Shown here one piece after another: positions 1 to 6,449 of a stretch of DNA of 14,507 bases. The DNA lies in NCBI GenBank assembly GCA_947470205.1, contig CANISK010000016.1, positions 1-14,507 of the forward strand, read 5' to 3'. Below the pieces are notes generated by a model, which was given only the letters and a program-made list of their open reading frames with translations, searched no databases and was not told the DNA's origin. The stretch is from Neisseriaceae bacterium. GTDB taxonomy: Bacteria > Pseudomonadota > Gammaproteobacteria > Burkholderiales > UBA11063. The position numbers were made by a program, and so were the translations under genes. Every line of letters begins with the position of its first letter. Within the stretch, counting starts at the first letter, position 1.

Positions 1-763
1 CAACCATAATTTGTTTATATAATAATACACTAGATAGCACCAGACAACAATAATACCATAAAGTAAAATGTAAATTTACCCCAATAATAAACATAATAAT
101 AATAAATATTAGATAGCATATAAATATAATAGGTGTTACATATTTGCCAAATGCGATAGCTGAGGTTTTAATATTTATTTTTTGGTCATCTTGTATATCA
201 GCAAGCGCATAAATGGTATCGTATCCTATTACCCAAAAAATATTTGCAATAAATAGTAGAATAGCAATATAATTAATTAATGAGGTTATTTCCATAAATA
301 CCATAAAAATACCAAAACTAAATGCAATTCCTAGGTAAGCCTGTGGAACGGGGAAAAATCTTTTAAAAAATGGGTATGTGGTGTATAATATAAATGCTGG
401 AAATGAGAGCATTATTGTTGCCATAGACAATGTGCCACTTGCTAGAATAAGAGTGACAACACTTAATACACAACCAAAGATAATAGCAGATCTTTTTGAG
501 ATAACCCCACGAACCAATGGCCTGTTTCTCGTTCGTTCTACCTTACTATCAAATTTTACATCACATACATCATTAAATACACACCCCGCAGATCTTGCAA
601 GAAAAGTGCCAATTGAGAATACGATAATATACTTTAGTTGAATGATGCCATGTTCAGCAATAAATAATGCCCACAATGTTGGCCATAAGAGCAATAAAGT
701 ACCAATTGGTTTATCTAAACGAATTAGTTGTAAGTATGGCGATATGGTGGATGTATATTTCAT
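1..763 (-). CDS. ubiA: 4-hydroxybenzoate polyprenyltransferase UbiA (C-terminus cut by window edge)
   Basis: Membrane prenyltransferase that joins a polyprenyl chain to 4-hydroxybenzoate in ubiquinone synthesis. 254 codons are visible; the roughly 290-residue family implies about 35 C-terminal residues lie beyond base 1. The N-terminus has the family opening LIRLDKPIGTLLLLWPTLWA (residues 13-32). The first Asp-rich motif is NDVCDVKFD (64-72), followed by RTRNRPL. The second Asp-rich region is YDTIYALADIQDD (181-193), followed by IKTSAIAFG. Several hydrophobic helices lie between and after these motifs. The Asp residues that bind Mg-diphosphate are kept, but the Arg usual after NDxxD is Val69. 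An in-frame ATG four codons upstream (773-775) is an equally possible start; neither has a strong ribosome binding site. A good promoter lies at 801-809. Family assignment is secure. Confidence 0.95.
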   Translation of the reverse strand, partial: MKYTSTISPYLQLIRLDKPIGTLLLLWPTLWALFIAEHGIIQLKYIIVFSIGTFLARSAGCVFNDVCDVKFDSKVERTRNRPLVRGVISKRSAIIFGCVLSVVTLILASGTLSMATIMLSFPAFILYTTYPFFKRFFPVPQAYLGIAFSFGIFMVFMEITSLINYIAILLFIANIFWVIGYDTIYALADIQDDQKINIKTSAIAFGKYVTPIIFICYLIFIIIMFIIGVNLHFTLWYYCCLVLSSVLLYKQIMV

Positions 764-800
764 GTTTGACCGCATTAACAATAATTTTATTTGTGTGGTG

Positions 801-809
801 AGTATACCA
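801..809 (-). promoter_or_regulatory. Extended -10 promoter of ubiA
   Basis: Read on the minus strand this is TGG followed by TATACT, an extended -10 element (TGn plus a 5/6 match to TATAAT). The hexamer 17 bp upstream, TTATCG, is only a weak -35 match, which extended -10 promoters tolerate. Transcription would start near 794, leaving a 20-30 nt leader before either candidate ubiA start. Confidence 0.55.
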
Positions 810-872
810 TACTGAATTATGTACGATAAATAAAATATTATGTGCTCTATTTTATAAATAGTAGGTGGCATT

Positions 873-1109
873 ATGGAAAGATTAGTTGAATTTAAAAATT
901 TTAAATATACCCAAAAAGATATTTCCGCGGATTTATATATTGATGGTAACTTCCTTATGAGAATGCTTGGTAGTGTTGATTGTTTGTGTAATGATAAAGA
1001 AACTGATGTATTGTTGTATGAATACTTTAGAAGTGCATCATTGTATTATATGAATCAGTCGCCAATACCAGTTAGTCAAAAATATCTTTTAAATCAGCGC
1101 ACTCATTAA
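873..1109 (+). CDS. Small hypothetical protein, 78 aa
   Basis: I do not recognise this protein. It starts at an ATG preceded by AGGTGG (863-868), a plausible ribosome binding site although close to the start, and ends in TAA. The product is soluble-looking and mixed in charge, with an acidic middle (NDKETD, about residues 40-45) followed by an aromatic stretch LLYEYFRSASLYYM (about 47-60). There is no signal peptide, membrane segment or obvious metal motif, although two Cys occur close together (VDCLC, residues 35-39). It diverges from ubiA, with about 100 bp between the two starts. The Shine-Dalgarno sequence, sensible composition and lack of overlap with another gene support a real gene; the short length and lack of recognised relatives keep confidence moderate. 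Confidence 0.5.
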   Translation: MERLVEFKNFKYTQKDISADLYIDGNFLMRMLGSVDCLCNDKETDVLLYEYFRSASLYYMNQSPIPVSQKYLLNQRTH

Positions 1110-1181
1110 GATAACTGCATACTCCGAGGTATTTAATAACTGTATTTTATGATTTATCATCTTGAGTTAGGCTCATCAAAC

Positions 1182-1404
1182 AATAGACCTCTTGCATAAT
1201 TCCATAAAATGCGAATTCGACATAAGAAAATTACAAACACAGTCATTGCGAACCCTGATTTATCAGGGTGTGGCAATCTCATAAGCAAAACATACAATAT
1301 GTAACGTATGAGTGCCAATCATTGAGATTGCCACGCTTTGATAAATCAAAGCTCGCAATGACTATATAAATTATCACTTTTATAGGTTATGCAAGAGGTC
1401 TATT
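1182..1404. mobile_element. MITE-like element with 18-bp terminal inverted repeats enclosing a REP doublet
   Basis: Perfect 18-bp terminal inverted repeats, AATAGACCTCTTGCATAA at 1182-1199 and its reverse complement at 1387-1404, bound a 223-bp non-coding unit. Weaker similarity runs inward for about another 12 bp. If the repeat is taken as GACCTCTTGCATAA, the element is flanked by TA on both sides, which would fit a TA target duplication. This is ambiguous because the flanking bases are themselves complementary. No transposase is present, so it would have to be moved in trans. Its right end lies 8 bp from the stop codon of the KAP NTPase gene, so KAP transcripts would run into it and could form a long hairpin. 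Confidence 0.7.
1242..1362. repeat. REP doublet (REPIN-like), copy 1
   Basis: Two 39-bp arms, 1242-1280 and 1324-1362, lie in inverted orientation around a 43-nt centre. Each arm reads GTCATTGCGA, then an 18-bp perfect hairpin, then GTGGCAATCTC. The hairpins are ACCCTGAT-TT-ATCAGGGT in the first arm and, in the same orientation, GCTTTGAT-TT-ATCAAAGC in the second. The hairpins therefore differ in sequence but both pair fully. The unit is nested inside the terminal inverted repeats at 1182-1404. A related copy lies at 4134-4249. Confidence 0.8.
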
Positions 1405-1412
1405 CTAAAATT

Positions 1413-4043
1413 TTAACCGTTGTTTTTTGCTAATTTTTCTATATCATTTAAATTGTTAACAAATTTCCCCAGAGTAATCTCTAAATTATCATAAGGAATG
1501 TATTCTAAATTTGCGTCTTCAAAAAAAGTATTATATTTTATCTGTATGCCAATTTTTGTCTTGATGAGACTGACATCTGGAATCCATTTCTTTTCATTTT
1601 CATCCCATGTGATATCTGTACTAGAAAATCGTTTTCCTTTTTCGTATACAAATAATAATTGAGTATGTGCAAGACTATTTACATAATTAAAGAATGAAGG
1701 ATTATCATGATGAACCATTTTTACAATTATATTGGCAATGATATTTTTATAATAAATGTCATCCCGCTGCAAAACACCATGAGCGACAATTAATATCATC
1801 AAGAAATTTATTCCAGATGCGGTGAAAAATGCTGAATAATGTGCATCACTCCACGATGTTTTAAAATCTTGATTTTTAAAAAATTGTAGAATGGTTAATT
1901 TATACAATAAATTAGTGGAATTGGCATCTAATAGTAACCAATTATAAAACAGTATAAATCGCCAAAAGGGTATTCGATTTGTCTCTGGAGTGGGGGATTT
2001 ATTAGATGCATACCATGTGTAGAACAACCACTGAACATATGATCTCAACGGCAATTTAGTCAGTTGAAAGTCATCTGGATCGTAAATGATATTTTCATTG
2101 TTACTGCAATTATATAGACCATGGTTATTAAATGGATGCAAAAAATCCATTGATGGATTAATGAAGAGCATGGTTGAAAATGAATACTTAGTATCAAAAA
2201 AAATATCTCCTTGCCATGTGGTATTTCTTAGTAATTGCATAAATTCTTGCGGTAGATTGGTATTTAATTTGTGGGGGTTGATTGATTCTGTAATTTCCAT
2301 CGTTGTACGCATACAAATTGTTTTAAATAAAGTAGTCATAAAATTATTATCAAGTCCTAGGAGATGAATTCTTGGCGCATAACGAGTTTTTATGATTGAA
2401 TAAATAAAAATATCAACAATATGGATATTTTTTATCTTTTGATAACGCTTATCATCTTGAAACAATTGAATGGTTTTCTTAATTTCACTGGTAGTTACAT
2501 TGAATTTTGTAATTATTTGCAGTAAAGCTGGATGAAATAATTGTGCATGATTCTTAGATGGAAATATCGTAGTATTTTGCCAAAAATTTAACATTTTTAA
2601 TGGTAAGAATAACAACGCTTGGTATTTTACAGTATTTTCATTTTGTAATTTTTTTACTTTTTCTCTATCATCTATTGGAAGATTATTGATATTAATTTCT
2701 TGATTATTAAAGAATATTTTTTGATCATCAATGTACAAAAAATGATCTTTAATCTCTTTTGCATTTTTAATTTCTTTTTTTGCAATAATTATCTCATCAC
2801 TTTCTTTTTTATAGCATTTATTATCTTCACCCCACAATAACTCAACCTGCCTATTTCTGACCCTTGCAGTGAGATCATATGTGTCATCAATCAATTTATG
2901 ATATTCATGAATAGCATGAGGTGTATCGCTGTCATCATTATTTCTGTCGCCCTTGTTCTCATCATTATCTTGTGTGTTATGATTTTCAAGTGCGCTATAT
3001 ATTTTTTGCACCTCTGCAGGTAGTATTGTAATTATACGAGGGCACTCTTTAATGTGGTATAAAAATGTGAGTATATAAAAAAGTTGGATAGTGGTTAATC
3101 TATCTAGATCTTCAATAATTAAAACTATTGTTTGGTGCTTGTCTTGTATTTTTTTACTTATACCCTCTAAAGTCTGATGCTCTTTATTGAATTTTTCCAT
3201 ATTTGTATTAGTTAATTTCTCTGTATAGCTATTTGAAATATGTCGCAAAAATTTATCAACGCCAGTATCTTGTAATTGTTGATACAAGAAATTTATAAAA
3301 GTTGCAATAATTGTGTTTTTATTATCCTCACATTGTGCTAATACTGTCATTGCAGAAAATTTCACTGTATGAATGTGATGGGGCTTGGCAAATATTTTTA
3401 TATTTGATTCTTCGATTTTTTCATGTAATAAATTCAAGAATGAAGTTTTACCAATTCTAAAAATACTATCTAAAATAATTACAGTATTTTGAGATTTATT
3501 TAAATTACTGGCAATGTATTGAGTGTAAAATTCTTTAGTTAATTCATTAAACCCCAATAGATCATTTTTTGAGTTTGTAATTGGAACATCATCGTTGATA
3601 TTGTTTAAATTTGATGTTGAGGGTGAAAATTGTGATTTTATTAGTAAAAATATGGCATTTAGATAATATTTTAAAACAAAAATTATCTGTTGTAATATGT
3701 ATACCAAAAAACCATATATAGAAAATAGCAACAATAACTCTAGCGCTAGCCACGTAAATATTCCCCATTGATAAAGATGATTAAAGTGCCATGGTATAGT
3801 CTCTTTACCAAAAAGTAGTTTATAAGTTTGAGCAAGAGAATAGCAGTATGATTTTTTATTTATTATGGGAATAAGGGTATGAAAAGCTGGGGTTTTAGTT
3901 ATCATCACCATGGCGATTAATGTGATGATTAGACTATATGTCCAGTTTTGCTTAAAAATGACACTGAAGTTTTTAACAATGATAATAAAAAATAAACTTA
4001 TAATTGTTATATTGAGAGCGGGGTATAATATCAAGTTCAGCAT
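1413..4043 (-). CDS. Membrane-anchored KAP-family P-loop NTPase
   Basis: Large NTPase, 876 aa from the chosen ATG. It opens with three or four hydrophobic helices (about residues 2-24, 34-55, 92-124 and possibly 124-135). Then comes the entry motif DVPITNSKNDLLGF (152-165), a Walker A region ending RIGKTS (196-201) and Walker B IVLIIEDLDRL (306-316). A sensor-like IITILPAEV (337-345), an acidic linker (355-374) and IDDTYDL (385-391) follow. The order and the DLDRL signature match KAP NTPases, the family of F-plasmid PifA (T7 exclusion) and eukaryotic Kidins220. The first Walker A Gly is Ser193. No membrane insert lies between Walker A and B, unlike many KAP proteins. The last ~450 residues are unrecognised. 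The frame stays open to a GTG at 4130, but a TATAAT at 4095-4100 and GGAG before the ATG at 4043 favour the shorter start. The cellular role is inferred only. Confidence 0.8.
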   Translation of the reverse strand: MLNLILYPALNITIISLFFIIIVKNFSVIFKQNWTYSLIITLIAMVMITKTPAFHTLIPIINKKSYCYSLAQTYKLLFGKETIPWHFNHLYQWGIFTWLALELLLLFSIYGFLVYILQQIIFVLKYYLNAIFLLIKSQFSPSTSNLNNINDDVPITNSKNDLLGFNELTKEFYTQYIASNLNKSQNTVIILDSIFRIGKTSFLNLLHEKIEESNIKIFAKPHHIHTVKFSAMTVLAQCEDNKNTIIATFINFLYQQLQDTGVDKFLRHISNSYTEKLTNTNMEKFNKEHQTLEGISKKIQDKHQTIVLIIEDLDRLTTIQLFYILTFLYHIKECPRIITILPAEVQKIYSALENHNTQDNDENKGDRNNDDSDTPHAIHEYHKLIDDTYDLTARVRNRQVELLWGEDNKCYKKESDEIIIAKKEIKNAKEIKDHFLYIDDQKIFFNNQEININNLPIDDREKVKKLQNENTVKYQALLFLPLKMLNFWQNTTIFPSKNHAQLFHPALLQIITKFNVTTSEIKKTIQLFQDDKRYQKIKNIHIVDIFIYSIIKTRYAPRIHLLGLDNNFMTTLFKTICMRTTMEITESINPHKLNTNLPQEFMQLLRNTTWQGDIFFDTKYSFSTMLFINPSMDFLHPFNNHGLYNCSNNENIIYDPDDFQLTKLPLRSYVQWLFYTWYASNKSPTPETNRIPFWRFILFYNWLLLDANSTNLLYKLTILQFFKNQDFKTSWSDAHYSAFFTASGINFLMILIVAHGVLQRDDIYYKNIIANIIVKMVHHDNPSFFNYVNSLAHTQLLFVYEKGKRFSSTDITWDENEKKWIPDVSLIKTKIGIQIKYNTFFEDANLEYIPYDNLEITLGKFVNNLNDIEKLAKNNG

Positions 4044-4094
4044 AGCACCAAAGCTCCGAATGATTAATAAAGAAGGTATATTATCATATAATCC

Positions 4095-4100
4095 ATTATA
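4095..4100 (-). promoter_or_regulatory. Candidate -10 box of the KAP NTPase gene
   Basis: A perfect TATAAT on the minus strand, 52 bp upstream of the ATG at 4043, with no convincing -35 at 16-18 bp. Transcription would start near 4088, downstream of the alternative GTG start at 4130. Low complexity in this AT-rich DNA makes chance matches common. Confidence 0.35.
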
Positions 4101-4133
4101 AAACGTGAGTTCTACATAATATACTAACACACA

Positions 4134-4249
4134 GTCATTGCGAGATTTGATTTACCAAAGCGTGGCAATCCCAAAGCATGACAGCTCACATCCTACATGT
4201 TTGTGCGTCTTTTCGTATGGGATTGCCACACCTCACGGCTCGCAATGAC
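4134..4249. repeat. REP doublet (REPIN-like), copy 2
   Basis: Same architecture as the copy at 1242-1362. The left arm (4134-4172) is GTCATTGCGA, a degenerate hairpin containing ATTTGATTTACCAAA, then GTGGCAATCCC. The right arm (4219-4249) is the inverse, with a shorter centre of about ten bases (GCCGTGAGGT). The 46-nt loop differs from that of copy 1, and the 18-bp outer terminal repeats are absent. It sits between the end of the M20 amidohydrolase gene and the start of the KAP gene, both on the minus strand, so read-through transcripts would contain it. Confidence 0.75.
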
Positions 4250-4319
4250 GATGGGCGTTATGCGTTATGTGGTTACTTTGTGATTCTTAATGCTGGTTTC
4301 ATTTGTCAAATTTACGCTT

Positions 4320-5516
4320 TTACTTCAATGATAAATTATTTAACTTCACTAAGCCAATAAATATCTTAACTGAATGCAATAACGCCTCTTCATCAATGTT
4401 AAATAATGGGTGGTGATGTGGATATTCAATGCCTTTGCTGGCATTACCGGCCCCCACAAACATAAAACACCCTGTGACATGCTCCAGAAATAATGAAAAA
4501 TCTTCTCCCGCCATATTTGGCTTTGGGTGATATATAAATTCTTCACCTAGCTCATTTTTAACAGCATGTGTTGCTATTGTGATTGCATCTGGGTTATTAA
4601 TTACCGCATTATACCCATCTATATAATCAAACTTATACGTGGCATTATGTGCTTTAGTGATTCCATCTATCATGTTTATCATGCTAGATTTTATATGTTG
4701 ACGCACGTGTTTATCAAATGTTCTAATTGTGCCAGATATTTCGGCGGTATTGGGGATTATATTGTACGATGAACCGCCAATAAACTTGGTAATGGATAAT
4801 ACAGCGCTTTCTAGCGGGTCTATCTGCCTAGATATAATATGTTGTAAGCTATTAACTAACAGTGCTCCAATAGTAATACAATCTATAGATAAGTGAGGCC
4901 ATCCACCATGTCCGCCTTTACCGATAACTTCAATTTTAAAATTATCCGCAGCAGCCATCATTGGCCCATTAATCAGTGCCACTTTACCAACTGGTATACT
5001 AGACCATAAGTGGATACCGAATATCATATCCACGCCTTCTAGCACACCAGATTTTACCATCTCACTAGCACCGCCTGGGGGTAGCTCTTCTGCATGTTGA
5101 AATATAAACCGCACCTCTCCGTTAATATCATCAGTACATGTGCTTAGTATTTTAGCCACCGCCAATAAACCTGCAGTGTGTCCATCGTGTCCACATGCAT
5201 GCATAACCCCATCATTTTGTGACTTATAGTCGCATTGGTTTTCCTCTTGCAGAGGTAAGGCATCCATATCCGCTCGAAGGGCAATGGTACGCCCTTCTTT
5301 TTTGCCAATGATACGTGCCATAACACTTGTGGGGGTTGGTCTTGTGACAACTAAACCACCAAATGAGGTGAGGGTGTCAAATACAAACTGTGATGTATTG
5401 TATTCTTTGAACGATATTTCGGGGTGTTGATGTAAATATCTTCTCCATGCTATCACCTGAGGGGTAATTTCTACAATCTGTTGGTTTAGGTGTTGATTGA
5501 GAAATTGATTTTTCAT
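4320..5516 (-). CDS. M20-family amidohydrolase (HipO/AbgB-like N-acyl amino acid hydrolase)
   Basis: A 398-aa zinc-dependent cytosolic peptidase/amidohydrolase of the M20D type, expected to split N-acyl or N-benzoyl amino acids or related amides. Features in order: HQHPEISFKE (29-38), RADMDALPLQEE (81-92), the metal motif HACGHDGHTA (106-115; Cys108 and His110 as ligands), HAEELPPGGA (141-150; Glu143/Glu144), GIHLW (167-171; His169), and GGHGGWPH (201-208) at the dimer domain. NIIPNTAEISGTIRTF (252-267), MAGEDFSLF (335-343) and PHHHPLFNIDEEAL (366-379) complete the set. All expected ligands are present and the length is normal, so the enzyme should be active. The exact substrate (hippurate, indole-acetyl amino acid, N-acetyl amino acid) cannot be read from the sequence. 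It starts 12 bp after deoC ends and is probably cotranscribed with it. Confidence 0.92.
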   Translation of the reverse strand: MKNQFLNQHLNQQIVEITPQVIAWRRYLHQHPEISFKEYNTSQFVFDTLTSFGGLVVTRPTPTSVMARIIGKKEGRTIALRADMDALPLQEENQCDYKSQNDGVMHACGHDGHTAGLLAVAKILSTCTDDINGEVRFIFQHAEELPPGGASEMVKSGVLEGVDMIFGIHLWSSIPVGKVALINGPMMAAADNFKIEVIGKGGHGGWPHLSIDCITIGALLVNSLQHIISRQIDPLESAVLSITKFIGGSSYNIIPNTAEISGTIRTFDKHVRQHIKSSMINMIDGITKAHNATYKFDYIDGYNAVINNPDAITIATHAVKNELGEEFIYHPKPNMAGEDFSLFLEHVTGCFMFVGAGNASKGIEYPHHHPLFNIDEEALLHSVKIFIGLVKLNNLSLK

Positions 5517-5528
5517 ATTGGTTATCTT

Positions 5529-6257
5529 TTAAATTGTTATATATCGAAGAACGTCATCTACCAAGCTTGATGCACCAAAACGAAACGTATTTCGAGACAC
5601 CCAGTCTTCCCCCATAATTTTTACTGCAAGTCCAAGATATTTTTTTGCATCACCATAAGTTTTAATCCCACCAGATGCCTTAAATCCACATTTTTTATTA
5701 TTAGATTTGATAGTATTGAGCATAATCTCAGCCGCCTCAAGTGTCGCATTTACCTTTACTTTACCAGTTGAGGTTTTAAGAAAATCAGCTCCGCTATCAA
5801 TAGCAATTAAACTTGCAGTCTCAATGAGGTGGTGTTTAGATAGCTCTCCGCTTTCAATAATAACTTTCAGGATTTTATTACCACATATTCTTCGCACTTT
5901 ATCCACCATAGACTTGGCAATTTTAGTATCACCATCAATCAATGCATGATAAGGTAACACCAAATCAATCTCATCTGCACCACGCTCTAGTGCCAAGTCC
6001 GTCTCAAGTGATGCTCGATCGAGGTCTATTGAACCATGAGGGAAATTTACCACTGTTGCAATCGGTAAATTTAACATTTTTTGTGCAAAAAACTCTCGTA
6101 CAGTTGTTATCCAGTGAGAATAAATACACACTGCCGCGACATTCCCAATGGGTGTTATGCTTTTGTTGCATAAACTCAAAATAGTATTTTTGTTGTCAGA
6201 ATCATTGAGTGAGGTTAAATCAATTAGTTCTAATATTTGTTTAGCTGTATTTTGCAT
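5529..6257 (-). CDS. deoC: Deoxyribose-phosphate aldolase
   Basis: Class I aldolase that cleaves 2-deoxy-D-ribose 5-phosphate to glyceraldehyde 3-phosphate and acetaldehyde, the last step of deoxynucleoside catabolism. The 242 residues include GADEIDLVLPY (93-103, with Asp98), the Schiff-base Lys161 in FLKTSTGK (159-166) and Lys193 in GFKASGGI (191-198). The end RFGASSLVDDVL matches the longer enterobacterial-type DeoC. A clear Shine-Dalgarno GGGAG (6265-6269) lies 7 nt before the ATG. No other deo genes (deoA, deoB, deoD) are adjacent; the partner in the operon is instead an M20 amidohydrolase. The product glyceraldehyde 3-phosphate would feed the glycolytic steps encoded by the divergent pgk/tpiA block, though no shared control is visible. 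Confidence 0.96.
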   Translation of the reverse strand: MQNTAKQILELIDLTSLNDSDNKNTILSLCNKSITPIGNVAAVCIYSHWITTVREFFAQKMLNLPIATVVNFPHGSIDLDRASLETDLALERGADEIDLVLPYHALIDGDTKIAKSMVDKVRRICGNKILKVIIESGELSKHHLIETASLIAIDSGADFLKTSTGKVKVNATLEAAEIMLNTIKSNNKKCGFKASGGIKTYGDAKKYLGLAVKIMGEDWVSRNTFRFGASSLVDDVLRYITI

Positions 6258-6449
6258 AAGAAAACTCCCATATAAATATATAACATTTAAGTAGAATTTT
6301 ACAGTATTTTGAATATATCAATTTAAAAATTAAATTATTTACATGTACCAAGATAAACCACATACATTAACATATTCACATCAATTGTTATTTTAAAATA
6401 TGGTACAATAAATACTTCTTAATAATACAATTAAAGTGAATTAAATTCA
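6258..6449. other. Divergent promoter region between deoC and pgk
   Basis: 192 bp of very AT-rich DNA without an open frame worth calling. It holds the pgk extended -10 element (6401-6409) and, on the minus strand just ahead of deoC, a weaker TGTTATATA-like extended -10 (6277-6285). That site would give a leader of only about 13 nt, so the deoC promoter may lie elsewhere. No operator palindrome or riboswitch-like structure stands out. Confidence 0.5.
6401..6409 (+). promoter_or_regulatory. Extended -10 promoter of pgk
   Basis: TGG followed by TACAAT, an extended -10 with a 5/6 hexamer. The hexamer 17 bp upstream matches TTGACA poorly. Transcription would start near 6416, giving a leader of about 34 nt before the pgk ATG. 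It has the same TGG spacing as the ubiA promoter in this window. Confidence 0.5.

Noticed and set aside
378..641. 87-codon plus-strand frame
   Set aside because: It is antisense to ubiA, whose translation carries both Asp-rich motifs across this stretch.
1110..1181. Region between the small gene and the mobile element
   Set aside because: I looked for a terminator, RNA gene or remnant frame and found nothing that stands out.
1242..1362. Palindromes as a CRISPR array or rho-independent terminator
   Set aside because: There are only two inverted arms rather than direct repeats with spacers, and the hairpins lack a following T-run. They fit a REP doublet better, though some termination effect cannot be excluded.
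4044..4130. 29-codon N-terminal extension of the KAP NTPase from GTG at 4130
   Set aside because: It has no ribosome binding site, starts 3 bp from a palindromic repeat and lies mostly upstream of a candidate transcription start; it was not used in the gene call but remains possible.
4178..4360. 60-codon plus-strand frame starting inside the REP doublet
   Set aside because: It spans the palindrome and runs into the antisense of the M20 gene; its product has no coding-like features.
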